DNA of 64,000 nucleotides from Raineyella fluvialis (GTDB lineage Bacteria > Actinomycetota > Actinomycetes > Propionibacteriales > Propionibacteriaceae). The stretch spans positions 2,480,001 through 2,544,000 of the forward strand of contig NZ_CP045725.1 of NCBI RefSeq assembly GCF_009646095.1, in the 5' to 3' direction. Positions 6,927 through 16,778 of this stretch are shown in pieces (positions within the stretch are counted from its first letter, which is position 1; every line of letters begins with the position of its first letter). The notes under the pieces were generated by a model, which was given only the letters and a program-made list of their open reading frames with translations, ran no database searches and was not told where the DNA came from. Position numbers and translations under genes: made by a program.

Positions 6927-9913
6927 GTGTCAGGACGTACGATGCGAGGCATGGATCGGCTGGAAACGACGGTCGGACGCTTGGCACGTCTCGGATTCAC
7001 CGACGCCGGCCGTGCCGAGAAGCTGCTCCACGGCTGGCCCAGCGGCGAGGACGCCTGCCTCGACCTGCTCACCGCGGCCGCTGACCCCGACCTGGCCCTC
7101 ACCGGCCTGCACCGGTTGAGCGACGAGGATCCGTCCCTGCCCGGCCGGATGGTCGACGACCCTGAGCTGGCCCGCCGGCTGACCCTGGTGCTGGGAGCCA
7201 GCATCGGCCTGCAGCAGCACCTGTTCCGGTTCCCCCGCCAGATCGACGAGCTGTCCGGACCGTTGGGCCGTACGCCCGCGGCGAGTCTGCGGGCCACGCT
7301 GCTCTCGGCGGTCGGCGCGGATGCGGAGGCCGAGGCTCCCGTCGCCACGCACCTCAGCGGCGACGAACTGCGGGTGGCTTATCACGCCGCGGTGCTGCGC
7401 ATCGCTGCCCGCGACCTGTGCGCCGAGGATCCGGCCGCGATCCAGCCGGCGATCTCCGCTGAACTGGCCGACCTCGCCGACGCTGTCCTGGAGTCCGCGC
7501 TGGCCATCGCGCGCGGTGAGGTCGGGGCCGAGGAGGCGGCGAGGATCCGGCTGGCCGTGGTCGCCCTCGGCAAGACCGGCGGCCGAGAGCTGAACTACAT
7601 CTCCGATGTCGACGTGCTGTACGTCGTCGAGCCCGCCGAGGACCCCGACGGGAGGCCGCTGATCGGCGGTGACGCCCTGGCCGCGCTGGGGACGAAGATG
7701 GCCTCGGCCCTCCAGCGGATCTGCTCCGCGCACTCCGGCGCCGGCACGATCTGGCCCGTCGACGCCGCCCTGCGTCCGGAGGGCAAGGCCGGCCCCTTGG
7801 TGCGGACGCTGGCCAGCCACCGGACCTACTACCAGAAGTGGGCCAAGGCCTGGGAGTTTCAGGCGATGCTCAAGGCACGACCGGCTGCCGGCGACCGCCG
7901 CCTCGGGCAGGCGTTCGTCGACACCGTTGCCCCGATGGTCTGGCAGGTGGGCGGTCGCGAAGGATTCGTCCACGACGTGCAGGCGATGCGGCGGCGCGTG
8001 GTGAGCCTGATCCCGGCCAAGGAGCAGGGCCGCCAGATCAAGCTGGGCGAGGGTGGGCTTCGCGACACCGAGTTCACCGTTCAACTCCTCGAGCTCGTCC
8101 ACGGCCGGGCTGACGAACGGGTCCGGGAGCCCGGCACGCTGCCCGCCCTCGACGCCCTCGTCGAATACGGCTACGTGGGGCGCGAGGACGGCGCCGAGAT
8201 GGCGGCGGCCTACCGCTTCCAGCGGACGATGGAGCACCGCGTGCAGCTCTACCGCCTGCGGCGTACGCATCTGATCCCCGACGACGAGGCCGACCTGCGA
8301 CGCCTCGGGCGTTCGCTCGGCTTCCGCAAGAACCCGGCCGAAGATGTGGTGAAGGCCTGGCGTGACAGCACCCGGCGGGTCGTCGCCCTGCACCAGCGGG
8401 TCTTCTACTCACCGCTGCTGGAGGCGGTCTCCCACTTCACCACCGAAGAGTTGCGGCTCACGCCGGAGGCGGCCGAGGCCCGGCTGCGCGGATTCGGTTA
8501 CGCGGATCCCCGCGCGGCCCTGCAGCACCTCGAGGCGCTCACCCAGGGGATGACCCGGCAGGCGGAGATCCAGCGGCAGATCCTGCCGGCGATGCTCGGG
8601 TGGTTCGCGGACGGCCCCAACCCGGACGCCGGGTTGCTCGCGTTCCGCCGCGTCTCCGAGGGGCTGGGCCGCTCCTCCTGGTACCTGCGGGCCCTGCGCG
8701 ACGGTGGTGCGATGGCCGAACGCCTCGCGCTGATCCTGTCGACCAGCCGCTACGCCTCGGACATGCTGCTCCGCTCGCCGCAATCGGTGCAGATCCTGGC
8801 CGACGAGGGGGAGGAGCTGCCCCGGCCCCTCGACAAGCTGGTCGCCGACTTCACCGCCGCCGCCCTGCGCCACGACGACGCCCAGTCGGCGGCGGCCGCC
8901 ATCCGGGCGCTGCGACGTGGCGAACTGTTGCGCATCTCGATGGCCGACATCCTGCACCGGATCGAGGTCGAGGACGTCGGTGACGCCTTGTCCAACCTGG
9001 CCGCGGCCACCCTGGAGGCGACGCTGAGGGTCGTCGCCCGCGAGGCGGAGGAGCGCGGCGAGCCGCTGCCCGCTCTCGCCGTGATGGCGATGGGGCGGTG
9101 GGGCGGCGGTGAGATGTCGTACGCCTCCGACGCCGACTGCATGTTCGTGATGGAGGACACCGACGATCCCCGGAGTCATCGGCGGGCGATCGCGGCGATC
9201 ACCCGACTGCGCCAGGTGCTGCACCAGCCCGGTGCCGACCCCGCCCTGGAGATCGACGCCGACCTGCGGCCGGAGGGCAAGGGCGGCCCGATGGTGCGGT
9301 CGCTGGAGTCCTTCCGGGCCTACTACCAGCGCTGGTCATCGACCTGGGAGGCGCAGGCGCTGGTGCGCTGCGCGTTCGGGCAGGGGATCGCGCTCTGGGT
9401 GAGAGCCTGCTGGCGGCGGTGGACCCGCTGCGGTGGCCACCGGGCGGCCTGACCGAGGCGCAGGTGCGGGAGATCCGCCGGCTGAAGGCCCGGATGGAGG
9501 CCGAGCGGCTGCCCCGCGGCGTCGAGCGGTCCCGGCACACCAAGCTCGGCCCGGGCGGACTGAGCGACGTCGAGTGGACGGTGCAGCTGATCCAGCTGCG
9601 GCACGCGTACGACCATCCCGAGTTGCGGACGACCCGGACACTGCCGGCGCTGCGCGCCGAACGTGACCTGGTGCTGATCTCGGCCACGGACGCCGAGGTG
9701 CTCGAGGAGGCGTGGCTGCTGGCCAGCCGGATCCGCAACGTGATCATGCTGGTGCGGGGCCGGGCCTCCGACACGTTGCCGACGGACGGTGCCGACGCGG
9801 CGGCCGTGGCGGCGACGATGGGGTTCAGCGGGACCGGACCGCTGCGAGCCCGCTACGGCGAGGTCACCCACCGGGCCCGGGCGGTGGTGGAGCGGCTGTT
9901 CTGGGGCGAGTGA
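6927..9913 (+). CDS. glnE: Glutamine synthetase adenylyltransferase (one-base frameshift in this sequence)
   Basis: The bifunctional enzyme that adds AMP to, and removes it from, GSI-beta glutamine synthetase. The start is GTG with GGAGG five bases upstream. Two nucleotidyltransferase domains are visible: the deadenylylating half with ELNYISDVDVLYV (~residue 225) and the adenylylating half with EMSYASDADCMFV (~residue 734). The frame breaks at the GGGG of 9383-9386. Read through, it ends 22 codons later, but one extra G restores GDRALGESLL and continuous homology (KLGPGGLSDVEWTVQ) to 9913. The repaired length is 995 residues, the normal size for actinobacterial GlnE. The loss would remove the last C-terminal helices. 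A sequencing error is far likelier than decay. Confidence 0.93.
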
Positions 9914-9958
9914 CGACGGCCGGGACGAACATCTCGGACGAAACACCTCGGAGAACGC

Positions 9959-10000
9959 ATCGGGGACCGGGACCGTTGTGTGGCCGGCCCGGTCCCCGAT
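9959..10000. terminator. Bidirectional terminator between glnE and the Cys-rich gene
   Basis: A 13-bp perfect stem (ATCGGGGACCGGG / CCCGGTCCCCGAT) with a 16-base loop, between the converging ends of glnE and the small minus-strand gene. Confidence 0.75.
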
Positions 10001-10013
10001 GATCGAAGACGGA

Positions 10014-10118
10014 TCAGGACTTCGCCTTGTGGTCGCAGTTCGGGCAGGTACAGGCGGCTACTGTCGCTCCGCATCCGCACTCACACAGCGGCTCGGCGTT
10101 CTGTGCGCGGTCACCCAT
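10014..10118 (-). CDS. 34-residue Cys-rich protein, metallothionein-like
   Basis: A very short gene: MGDRAQNAEPL, then CECGCGATVAACTCPNC, then DHKAKS. Six cysteines (12, 14, 16, 23, 25, 28) occur in C-x-C-x-C and C-x-C-x2-C groups, followed by His30. This spacing is typical of small metal-thiolate proteins, or of a single zinc-binding knuckle. Support for it being real: AGGAG at the correct spacing before the ATG, a perfect inverted repeat 20 bases upstream that would serve as an operator, and a strong terminator two bases beyond the stop region. It is convergent with glnE and 75 bases after nadC on the same strand. Codon use is slightly less GC-rich than its neighbours (two TGT, ACA, GTA). 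I infer metal binding; no family match is claimed. Confidence 0.7.
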   Translation of the reverse strand: MGDRAQNAEPLCECGCGATVAACTCPNCDHKAKS

Positions 10119-10138
10119 CTGGTCTCCTCTCCACGACG

Positions 10139-10155
10139 ACTGAAGTCGCTTCAGT
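10139..10155 (-). promoter_or_regulatory. Perfect 7-3-7 dyad upstream of the Cys-rich gene
   Basis: ACTGAAGTCGCTTCAGT: two 7-bp arms with a 3-base centre, 20 bases before the ATG of the 34-residue Cys-rich gene. Size, symmetry and position suggest an operator for a dimeric repressor or activator. A metal sensor of the MerR or ArsR type would suit the gene, but this is inference. It also follows the nadC stop by about 40 bases, so a weak terminator role cannot be excluded. Confidence 0.55.
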
Positions 10156-10192
10156 GTGCCTCCGATCGACCCGTCCGGTCTGCTGGTGTGAC

Positions 10193-11107
10193 CTATTTCT
10201 CGGAAACTCTCAGGTCGAAGCCCAGGTCGAGCACCGTCGCCGAGTGCGTGAGCGCCCCGACCGAGATGAAGTCGACCCCGGTGGCGCCGTACGCCGCCGC
10301 ATCAGCAAGGGTCAGGCCACCGCTCGCCTCGGTCCGGACCTTCGCGGGACGGGCGAGGCCGACGGCGGCCCGGACGGTGTCGGGATCCATGTTGTCCAGC
10401 AGCAGCAGGTCGGCGCCGACCTCGATGGCCTGCGCGACCTGGTCCAGGGTGTCGCACTCCACCTCGATGGCGACCTGCGGCGCGTGGCGCCGGACCGACT
10501 CGAAGGCGGCCGCCACCGATCCGGCCGCGGCGATGTGGTTGTCCTTGATCAGGGCCGCGTCACCGAGGCCCATTCGATGGTTCACACCGCCTCCGCAGCG
10601 CACCGCGTACTTCTGCAGCACCCGCAGCCCCGGGACCGTCTTCCGCGTGTCGCGGACGCGGGTGGGCGTGCCCGCGAGGGCATCGGCCCAGGCGGCCGTG
10701 GCGGTGGCCACCCCGGACAGCTGGCAGAGGATGTTGAGCATGCTCCGCTCGCCGGTCAGCAGGGTCCGCAACGGCCCCGTGGCGGACAGCACGAGATCAC
10801 CCGGACCGACCCGGTCACCGTCCGCGCGGACGGTCGTCACGCGCAGGTCGGCCCCGTCGCGACGGGCCTGGCTGTGCAGCACGGCGGCGGCGACCGGGAC
10901 ACCGGCCAGGCAGCCCTGGCGTCGGGCGACCACGTCGGCGGTGCCCGTCGCCGCTGCGGGCAGGGTCGCCTCGGAGGTCACGTCCGGCCCCCAGGACAGG
11001 TCCTCGGCGAGCGTACGTTCGGCGACCTCGGCGACATGACCCGGATCGAGGCCCGCGGCGACGAGGTCCCGGCTGATCTCCTCAGGCCATGGGGTGGGGA
11101 CGGTCAT
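10193..11107 (-). CDS. nadC: Nicotinate-nucleotide pyrophosphorylase (carboxylating)
   Basis: A 304-residue enzyme that converts quinolinate and PRPP to nicotinate mononucleotide, the last step of de novo NAD ring synthesis. Family motifs: RDTRKTVPGLR, KYAVRCGGGVNHRMGL, DNHI, IEVECDTLDQV, LLLLDNM and TEASGGL. Its ATG overlaps the nadB stop (ATGA), with AGGAGG upstream of it inside nadB, so the two are translationally coupled. It is the last gene of the nadA-nadB-nadC operon. Confidence 0.97.
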   Translation of the reverse strand: MTVPTPWPEEISRDLVAAGLDPGHVAEVAERTLAEDLSWGPDVTSEATLPAAATGTADVVARRQGCLAGVPVAAAVLHSQARRDGADLRVTTVRADGDRVGPGDLVLSATGPLRTLLTGERSMLNILCQLSGVATATAAWADALAGTPTRVRDTRKTVPGLRVLQKYAVRCGGGVNHRMGLGDAALIKDNHIAAAGSVAAAFESVRRHAPQVAIEVECDTLDQVAQAIEVGADLLLLDNMDPDTVRAAVGLARPAKVRTEASGGLTLADAAAYGATGVDFISVGALTHSATVLDLGFDLRVSEK

Positions 11108-12846
11108 GCGAGGGCCTCCTGGAAGTGGGGCGTACGGGTCGGAAGGGACAGGGCAGCGGTGCCGGAGGTCTCCCCGAGCGGCTGGCGCATCAGCGTCGGG
11201 GCGCCATCGGGTCCGAGCGTCAGGCAGAGGTGGTGGCGCCAGTCCTCGGAGGCCTCGGGGTGGTCGGCCCGACGGTGACAGCCGCGGGATTCCGTGCGCG
11301 TCAGCGCGGCCGTGGCGATCAGGGTGGCGACGGTGTGCAGGTTCGTCATGTCGAGGATGTCGTCGTCCAGGATGTCGTCCGCCGGCGGGGTGAGGGTCGG
11401 TAGGGCGTTGAGGGCCGTCAGGGCGTCGTCGAGGGCCTCGGCGGTCCGCGAGACCTCCACGCCGCGGTCCATGATCGCCCGCAGCCGGTCGCGGTGGACC
11501 GGATCGACCAATGAGGCTGTGCTGGGACGCAGGTCGTGGTGCCCGGTGCCGGCGGGACGGGCGGGAGGTGGGTTCAGTGTCCCGGAGCGCCAGGCGGTTG
11601 CCAGCAGTGCACCCACTCGGTCCCCGGCCACCAGGCCCTCGGTCAGTGAGTTGGAGGCGAGGCGGTTGGCGCCCTGGACACCTGTCGCCGCCACCTCTCC
11701 GACGGCGTAGAGGCCAGGGACCGCGGTCCGGCCGTCGAGATCCGCGGCCACGCCGCCGCACAGGTAGTGCGCCCCGGGCCGCACCGGGATCGGGTCGGTG
11801 ACCGGATCGATCCCTCGTTCGCGGCACATCGCCAGGATCGACGGGAAGCGCTGCCGCCACGTCGCCTCCCCGAAGCCCGTCGCGTCCAGGAACAGGTGCT
11901 CCTCGCCGGTCCCGACCATGTGCGCCTGCATGGCGGCGGAGACGACGTCACGCGGAGCCAGGTCCGCCAACGGATGCAGGCCCTCCATCACGTGTCGTCC
12001 GCTGTGGTCGACGATCACCGCGCCCTCGCCGCGAACGGCCTCGGAGACCAGGACGCCCCGGTCGCCCGGCACACGGCGGGACGGGTCGATCCACAGCACC
12101 GTCGGATGGAACTGGGTGAACTCCATGTCGCGGACGACGGCGCCGGCCCGGTAGGCCATCGCGATCCCGTCGCCAGTGGCGACCGCGGGGTTGGTGGTGA
12201 GCGGCCAGACCTGGCCGATGCCGCCGCTGGCGAGGACCACAGCGCCGGCGAGCCAGTCGCCGATGGTGCCGTCATCCTGGCGGACCCGCACGCCACGGGC
12301 CCGGCCGGCGGGGTCGGTCAGCACATCGACGGCGCGCAGGTGTTCGAGCACCTCGACTGACGAGCCGGGTGTACCCGCGGCGTTGCGGAGGGCCCCGGCG
12401 AGGGCCCGCTCGACCTCATGGCCGCTGGCGTCCCCGCCCGCGTGCAGGATCCGGCGGGCGTGGTGACCGCCCTCCAGGTGGAGGTCGTACGCGCCGGTGT
12501 CGTCCCGGTCGAAGCGGGCGCCGAGGCGGACCAGCCGGCGGATGGCCGCCGGGGCTCCCGTGACGAGTTCGTGCACGGCACGCGGTTCGCACAGACCGGC
12601 CCCGGCGACCACCGTGTCGTGGGCGTGGGCGGCGGCCGAATCGGTCTCGTCCCAGACGGCCGCCAGGCCACCCTGGGCCCAGTCCGTCGCGCCGTCGGTG
12701 ATACCGGCTCGCGTGAGCAGCACCGCCGGCACGCCGGCGGCCGCCAGGTGGACGGCGGCGGACAGGCCGGCCGCTCCCGAGCCGACGATCACGACTCCGG
12801 TCGCGCGTCGCCAGGAGGGACGTGCAGTGGGGATCCGTACGGTCAT
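11104..12846 (-). CDS. nadB: L-aspartate oxidase
   Basis: A 580-residue flavoenzyme that oxidises aspartate to iminoaspartate for quinolinate synthesis. The FAD-binding GSGAAGLSA sits near the N-terminus. Family motifs include TDWAQGG, the HxLEGGHHARRILHAGGDASGHE active-site region, FTQFHPT, and a C-terminal helical domain. The gene begins one base after the nadA stop and overlaps nadC by four bases. Confidence 0.97.
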   Translation of the reverse strand: MTVRIPTARPSWRRATGVVIVGSGAAGLSAAVHLAAAGVPAVLLTRAGITDGATDWAQGGLAAVWDETDSAAAHAHDTVVAGAGLCEPRAVHELVTGAPAAIRRLVRLGARFDRDDTGAYDLHLEGGHHARRILHAGGDASGHEVERALAGALRNAAGTPGSSVEVLEHLRAVDVLTDPAGRARGVRVRQDDGTIGDWLAGAVVLASGGIGQVWPLTTNPAVATGDGIAMAYRAGAVVRDMEFTQFHPTVLWIDPSRRVPGDRGVLVSEAVRGEGAVIVDHSGRHVMEGLHPLADLAPRDVVSAAMQAHMVGTGEEHLFLDATGFGEATWRQRFPSILAMCRERGIDPVTDPIPVRPGAHYLCGGVAADLDGRTAVPGLYAVGEVAATGVQGANRLASNSLTEGLVAGDRVGALLATAWRSGTLNPPPARPAGTGHHDLRPSTASLVDPVHRDRLRAIMDRGVEVSRTAEALDDALTALNALPTLTPPADDILDDDILDMTNLHTVATLIATAALTRTESRGCHRRADHPEASEDWRHHLCLTLGPDGAPTLMRQPLGETSGTAALSLPTRTPHFQEALA

Positions 12847-12847
12847 C

Positions 12848-13858
12848 TCACTCGCCCCGTCCCGACCGGCCGATCGCGATCATCCGCTCGACCGCGGAGC
12901 GCGCCTTCGTGGCGGTGGCGGGGTCGACGTCGACCTCGTCGGTGCCGTCGCGCAAGCAGGCCAGCAGCTTCTCCGGGGTGATCATGCCCATGAAGGGGCA
13001 CGCGGCCCGCGGGTTGACCGGTTCGAAGACGGTGTGCGGGTTGGCCTGGCGCAACTGGTGCAGCATGCCGATCTCGGTCGCGACGAGCACCTTGGCCGCG
13101 GTCGACGTCCGGGCCAGGTCCAGCATGCCGCCGGTGGACAGGACGTGGGTGCGTTCCTGGGGCAGTTCGCCCGACTCGGCCAGCCACAGCGCGCTGGTGG
13201 TGCAGCCGCACTCGGGATGGACGTAGAGCTCGGCCTCGGGATTGGCGTGGACCTTGTCCACCAGCGCGGTGGGGGAGATGTCGGCGTGCACGTGGCACTC
13301 GCCGAGCCAGACGTGGATGTTGTCCCGGCCGGTCATCCGGCGGACGTGGGCGCCGAGGAACTGGTCGGGGCCGAACAGCACCGGTGTGTCCGCGGGGATC
13401 GACGAGACGACCTCGACCGCATTGGACGACGTGCAGCAGATATCCGTCTCCGCCTTCACCGCCGCGGTGGTGTTGACGTACGACACCACCACCGCACCGG
13501 GGTACTCGGTCTTCCAGGCCCGCAGTTGGTCGGCTGTGATGGTGTCGGCGAGCGAGCAGCCGGCCGCGGCGTCGGGGATCAGCACCCGTTTCGCGGGGGA
13601 GAGGATCTTGGCGGTCTCCGCCATGAAGTGCACCCCGCAGAAGACGATCGTGCGCGCAGGGGACTCGGCCGCGATCCGGGAGAGGGCCAAGGAATCGCCG
13701 ACATGGTCGGCGATGTCCTGGATGGGCGCCACCTGGTAGTTGTGCGCCAGGATCACGGCATCCTGCTCGTCGGCGAGGCGGCGGACCTCCGCCCGCCAGC
13801 TCTCCCACTGGGCGGGAGTCCAGGCGCTCGAGTCGGTGCCGAGGTCGGTGATGGTCAC
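12848..13858 (-). CDS. nadA: Quinolinate synthase A
   Basis: A 336-residue [4Fe-4S] enzyme that condenses iminoaspartate with dihydroxyacetone phosphate. The three cluster-ligand cysteines of the family are present: C101 (AGCSLAD), C217 (HPECGC) and C287 (ACPFMGM). Other conserved stretches are LAHNYQ near the N-terminus, [12 protein letters not shown], and [10 protein letters not shown]. It is the first gene of the operon, starts at GTG behind AAGGAG, and faces nrtR across a 57-base gap that holds a strong inverted repeat. Confidence 0.97.
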   Translation of the reverse strand: MTITDLGTDSSAWTPAQWESWRAEVRRLADEQDAVILAHNYQVAPIQDIADHVGDSLALSRIAAESPARTIVFCGVHFMAETAKILSPAKRVLIPDAAAGCSLADTITADQLRAWKTEYPGAVVVSYVNTTAAVKAETDICCTSSNAVEVVSSIPADTPVLFGPDQFLGAHVRRMTGRDNIHVWLGECHVHADISPTALVDKVHANPEAELYVHPECGCTTSALWLAESGELPQERTHVLSTGGMLDLARTSTAAKVLVATEIGMLHQLRQANPHTVFEPVNPRAACPFMGMITPEKLLACLRDGTDEVDVDPATATKARSAVERMIAIGRSGRGE

Positions 13859-13877
13859 GGGGGTGCTCCTTCGGTAC

Positions 13878-13900
13878 GTTTTCGACTAGGAGGCGAAAAC
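13878..13900. promoter_or_regulatory. Candidate NrtR operator between nadA and nrtR
   Basis: Inverted repeat GTTTTCG - 9 bases - CGAAAAC in the only AT-rich patch between the divergent nadA and nrtR genes. It is 20 bases upstream of the nadA start and 15 bases upstream of the nrtR start, so one bound dimer could repress both. NrtR regulators are known to bind palindromes in front of NAD genes and to respond to ADP-ribose-type ligands. That this is the NrtR site is inferred from position and symmetry. Confidence 0.65.
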
Positions 13901-13915
13901 TGCGGGAACTGTAGC

Positions 13916-14677
13916 ATGCCGCACGTGGGTGCTGACAAGGGGTGGGGCAGCGGGCCGTTGCGCGACGACGCGGGAGTGGCCAAGTACCGTCACGAGGCCA
14001 TCGCGGCGGTGCTGCAGGTGCGGCCGGATCGTGGGTCGGAGGCCCCGGTGCTGTCGGTCCTGGCCACCCGTCGACGCAGGGCCCCGTACGAGGGGTCCTG
14101 GGCGCTCCCCAGCGGACCGGTGGAGGTCGACGAGTCGATCGGGCAGAGTGCCCGGCGTCATCTCGCCATGAAGGTGGACCTGGCCGAGGTGGCCCATCTG
14201 GAGCAGTTGGAAACGTTGAGTGACCCTCGCCGGGATCCGTACGATCGCACGATCGCGACCGCCTATGTCGGCCTGGTGCCGTGGACGAGTGACCCCCCGC
14301 TGCCGGAGCGGGCCGGGTGGCTGCCGGTGGACGACCTGCCGGTGATGGCCTTCGACCACGCCCGGGTCGTCCGCCACGCCGTCGACCGGATGCGGGCGAA
14401 GCTCTCCTACACCAACATCGGGTTCGCCCTCGCCCCCGAGATGTTCACCATGGCCCAGTTGCGCGACGCCTACGCCGCGGCCCTCGGGCACGAGGTGAGC
14501 GCCACGAACCTGCAACGGATCCTGGTGCGGCGCGGTCAGCTCGTCGCGACGGGCCTGGTGTCGGCGCCGGGCAGCGCGGGCGGGCGGCCGGGCAAACTGT
14601 TCCGCTTCACGGGGCGCGAACTGGCCGTCACCGATCCTTTCGCCACGCTCCGGCCGGCCGGACCCCAGGGGTCGTAG
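13916..14677 (+). CDS. nrtR: NAD biosynthesis regulator, Nudix-related (NrtR family)
   Basis: A 253-residue protein. The N-terminal ~150 residues form a Nudix fold (LATRRRRAPYEGSWALPSG). The Nudix box is degenerate: GPVEVDE keeps G-x5-E, but the RE and EE catalytic residues read RH and MK (ARRHLAMKVDL). Loss of catalysis is normal in NrtR proteins, which use the fold as a ligand sensor. The C-terminal ~80 residues form a winged helix (FTMAQLRDAYAAALGHEVS, NLQRILVRRGQL). Divergent orientation to nadABC fits its role as NAD-pathway repressor. Confidence 0.9.
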   Translation: MPHVGADKGWGSGPLRDDAGVAKYRHEAIAAVLQVRPDRGSEAPVLSVLATRRRRAPYEGSWALPSGPVEVDESIGQSARRHLAMKVDLAEVAHLEQLETLSDPRRDPYDRTIATAYVGLVPWTSDPPLPERAGWLPVDDLPVMAFDHARVVRHAVDRMRAKLSYTNIGFALAPEMFTMAQLRDAYAAALGHEVSATNLQRILVRRGQLVATGLVSAPGSAGGRPGKLFRFTGRELAVTDPFATLRPAGPQGS

Positions 14678-14725
14678 ACCCACTGATCCCGTGACGCGGG
14701 CGCGCCATGGTGGAAAGATTGCTCC

Positions 14726-15796
14726 ATGGCCGACAGCGACATGGCTGATGAGGCAGGGGACCCGGCTCCGCAGGAGCCGGGAGCCCGGAAGGATGTCGCC
14801 CGGCGTGCGGTCGGGTCCGGGCTGACGCTCCGCTACCGGCCGCCGCGCAGCGCGTTCGTGGAAGCGGAGAGCATGATGGGCGACGACGCCAAGCAGGTGG
14901 ACACCCCCGCCAAGAACGGCAACGGGAAGAGCGGCAAGAACGGCAGCAGCAAGTCAAGCAACGGCAAGAAGATGAAGCGCGACGTCTACGAGTCGGAGCT
15001 GCTCCGCCTCCAAGGCGAACTCGTCGAGATGCAGCAGTGGGTCAAGACCACCGGACAACGCCTGGTGGTGATCTTCGAGGGGCGCGACGCCGCCGGCAAG
15101 GGCGGCGCGATCAAGAGGGTGAGCGAGTACCTCAACCCGCGCCTCACCGAGATCGTGGCGCTTCCGGCCCCCACCGAGCGGCAGACGACGCAGTGGTACT
15201 TCCAGCGCTACATCGCCCACCTGCCGGCGGCGGGGGAGATCAAGCTCTTCGACCGGTCCTGGTACAACCGGGGCGGCGTCGAGCGGGTGATGGGCTATTG
15301 CACTCCCGACGAGTACGTGCGATTCCTGCGCCAGTGTCCGATCTTCGAGCGGATGCTGATCGAGGACGGGATCATCCTGCGCAAGTACTGGTTCTCCGTG
15401 TCCGCCGAGGAGCAGTACCGGCGTTTCGAGTCCCGGTTGACCGACCCGATGCGACGGTGGAAGCTCTCGCCCACCGACATCACCTCGCTGACGAAGTGGG
15501 AGGACTACTCCCGGGCCAAGGACGAGATGTTCGTCCACACCGACCTGCCCGAGTCCCGCTGGTACGTGGTGGACTCCGAGGACAAGCGGGCGGCCCGGAT
15601 CAACATGATCGCCCACCTGCTCGCCTCGGTGCCGTACGAGCACGTGGAGCACGAGAAGATGACGTTGCCCGAACGCCCAGCCTCCACCGGCTACCAGCGC
15701 ACCGACCGCGAACTCCAGCACGAGGTGCCGGACTACGCGGCCAGCCTCACCGACAAGGACCTGCCGTCCCCGTACCAGGATCCCGAGGACTACTAG
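14726..15796 (+). CDS. ppk2: Polyphosphate kinase 2
   Basis: A 356-residue PPK2-family enzyme that transfers phosphate between polyphosphate and nucleotides. Walker A is FEGRDAAGKGGAIKR. The lid and Walker B region reads LFDRSWYNRGGVERVMG. Other family motifs are PTERQTTQWYFQRY, FWFS-like KYWFSVS, and RRWKLSPTD. The N-terminal ~90 residues are low complexity (Lys/Gly/Asn/Ser) and not conserved. The subclass (ADP- or GDP-using) cannot be judged here. Its last codons overlap the end of the convergent reductase gene by four bases. Confidence 0.95.
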   Translation: MADSDMADEAGDPAPQEPGARKDVARRAVGSGLTLRYRPPRSAFVEAESMMGDDAKQVDTPAKNGNGKSGKNGSSKSSNGKKMKRDVYESELLRLQGELVEMQQWVKTTGQRLVVIFEGRDAAGKGGAIKRVSEYLNPRLTEIVALPAPTERQTTQWYFQRYIAHLPAAGEIKLFDRSWYNRGGVERVMGYCTPDEYVRFLRQCPIFERMLIEDGIILRKYWFSVSAEEQYRRFESRLTDPMRRWKLSPTDITSLTKWEDYSRAKDEMFVHTDLPESRWYVVDSEDKRAARINMIAHLLASVPYEHVEHEKMTLPERPASTGYQRTDRELQHEVPDYAASLTDKDLPSPYQDPEDY

Positions 15797-16758
15797 CCGG
15801 CTGGAGTCGGATCCTGGCCGATCTGCGCCGGCACCCCCCGCAGGTCTGCCAGCAGCTCGGCGACGGTGCCCACTGGCCCCCAGTCGAAGGCGGTGCGGAA
15901 GCGGGTGTCGTCGACGAGGAAGTCGTGTCGACTCAGGTAGGCCATGTCGTTCGAAGCGCGGACGAGAGGGCTCACCCCACCCACCACTCTCAGCAGGGTC
16001 TGCGGGAGCACCAACGCGGTGACCGCGTGTCCGCAGAGTCGGGCCAGGACGGTGCAGAGGTCACGCCCGGTCACCGGCGCGAGGGCAGGCAGGATCCACG
16101 TCGTCAGCGCCCCGGGGCCGTCCGGGTCGTGTTCGGCGAGGGTGAGCAGGGCGCGGCTGACCTCGTCGGCGGAGGCGTACTGGTGCGAGGTGTCGGGATC
16201 ACCGATCCAGGGCAGGCGCGTACGGCGAGGGCCGGGACGGCTGGCGCGTACGAGGGAGCTCCACGGGACCAGAGTCGTCTCGACGCCAGGACCGAGGAAG
16301 TCGGCCGCCCTGGCCACGGTGATCGGCAGCTGCTCTGCCGCCGACCGGAGCACCTCGTGGACCTCGGCGCGGACCGCCCCCATCCTCGAGCGCGGTGCGA
16401 TCGGCGTCTGCTCCGTGATGGGGGTCCCCGGGAGACCGTACGGATAGCAGTTGTCGAGCCATAGCAGTGCGGTGCCGGCCCCGCGTGCCGCGTCGACCAC
16501 TGAGCGGGTCAGTGGCACCCACCGGTCACGCCAGGTGGCGATGTCGTAGCGCAGGCCGAGGGTGGTGACGACGGCATCGGCACCGCGGAGCGCCACGGTG
16601 AGTGCCTCGGGGTCCTCGGCGTCCACACTGCGCCAGTCGGCGGAGGTCGTTGTCGGCCGGTGCCGGGAGATGCCCACCACCTCGTGGCCTGCCTGCAGCC
16701 CGGAGGCGACGAGACGGGTACCGATCTGGCCGGTGGCCCCGATCACAGCGATGCGCAT
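15793..16758 (-). CDS. NAD(P)-binding reductase, extended-SDR/NmrA type
   Basis: A 321-residue protein with an N-terminal dinucleotide-binding motif, GATGQIGTRL, behind MRIAVI. It has a YPYG motif (~residue 110) but no clear YxxxK, so catalysis is uncertain. The middle and C-terminal parts resemble NAD-dependent epimerase/dehydratase proteins. It starts 20 bases after the phosphopantetheinyl transferase stop on the same strand with AAGGAA upstream, so it is probably the last gene of the KS/AT-ACP-AOS operon and may reduce the pathway's ketone. That role is inferred from position. Confidence 0.7.
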   Translation of the reverse strand: MRIAVIGATGQIGTRLVASGLQAGHEVVGISRHRPTTTSADWRSVDAEDPEALTVALRGADAVVTTLGLRYDIATWRDRWVPLTRSVVDAARGAGTALLWLDNCYPYGLPGTPITEQTPIAPRSRMGAVRAEVHEVLRSAAEQLPITVARAADFLGPGVETTLVPWSSLVRASRPGPRRTRLPWIGDPDTSHQYASADEVSRALLTLAEHDPDGPGALTTWILPALAPVTGRDLCTVLARLCGHAVTALVLPQTLLRVVGGVSPLVRASNDMAYLSRHDFLVDDTRFRTAFDWGPVGTVAELLADLRGVPAQIGQDPTPAG

Positions 16759-16778
16759 GGTGTTCCTTTCACCTGGGA

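Noticed and set aside
9386-9452. Programmed -1/+1 frameshifting in glnE
   Set aside because: There is no slippery heptamer or following pseudoknot, and the same kind of single G/C loss is found in eight other genes.
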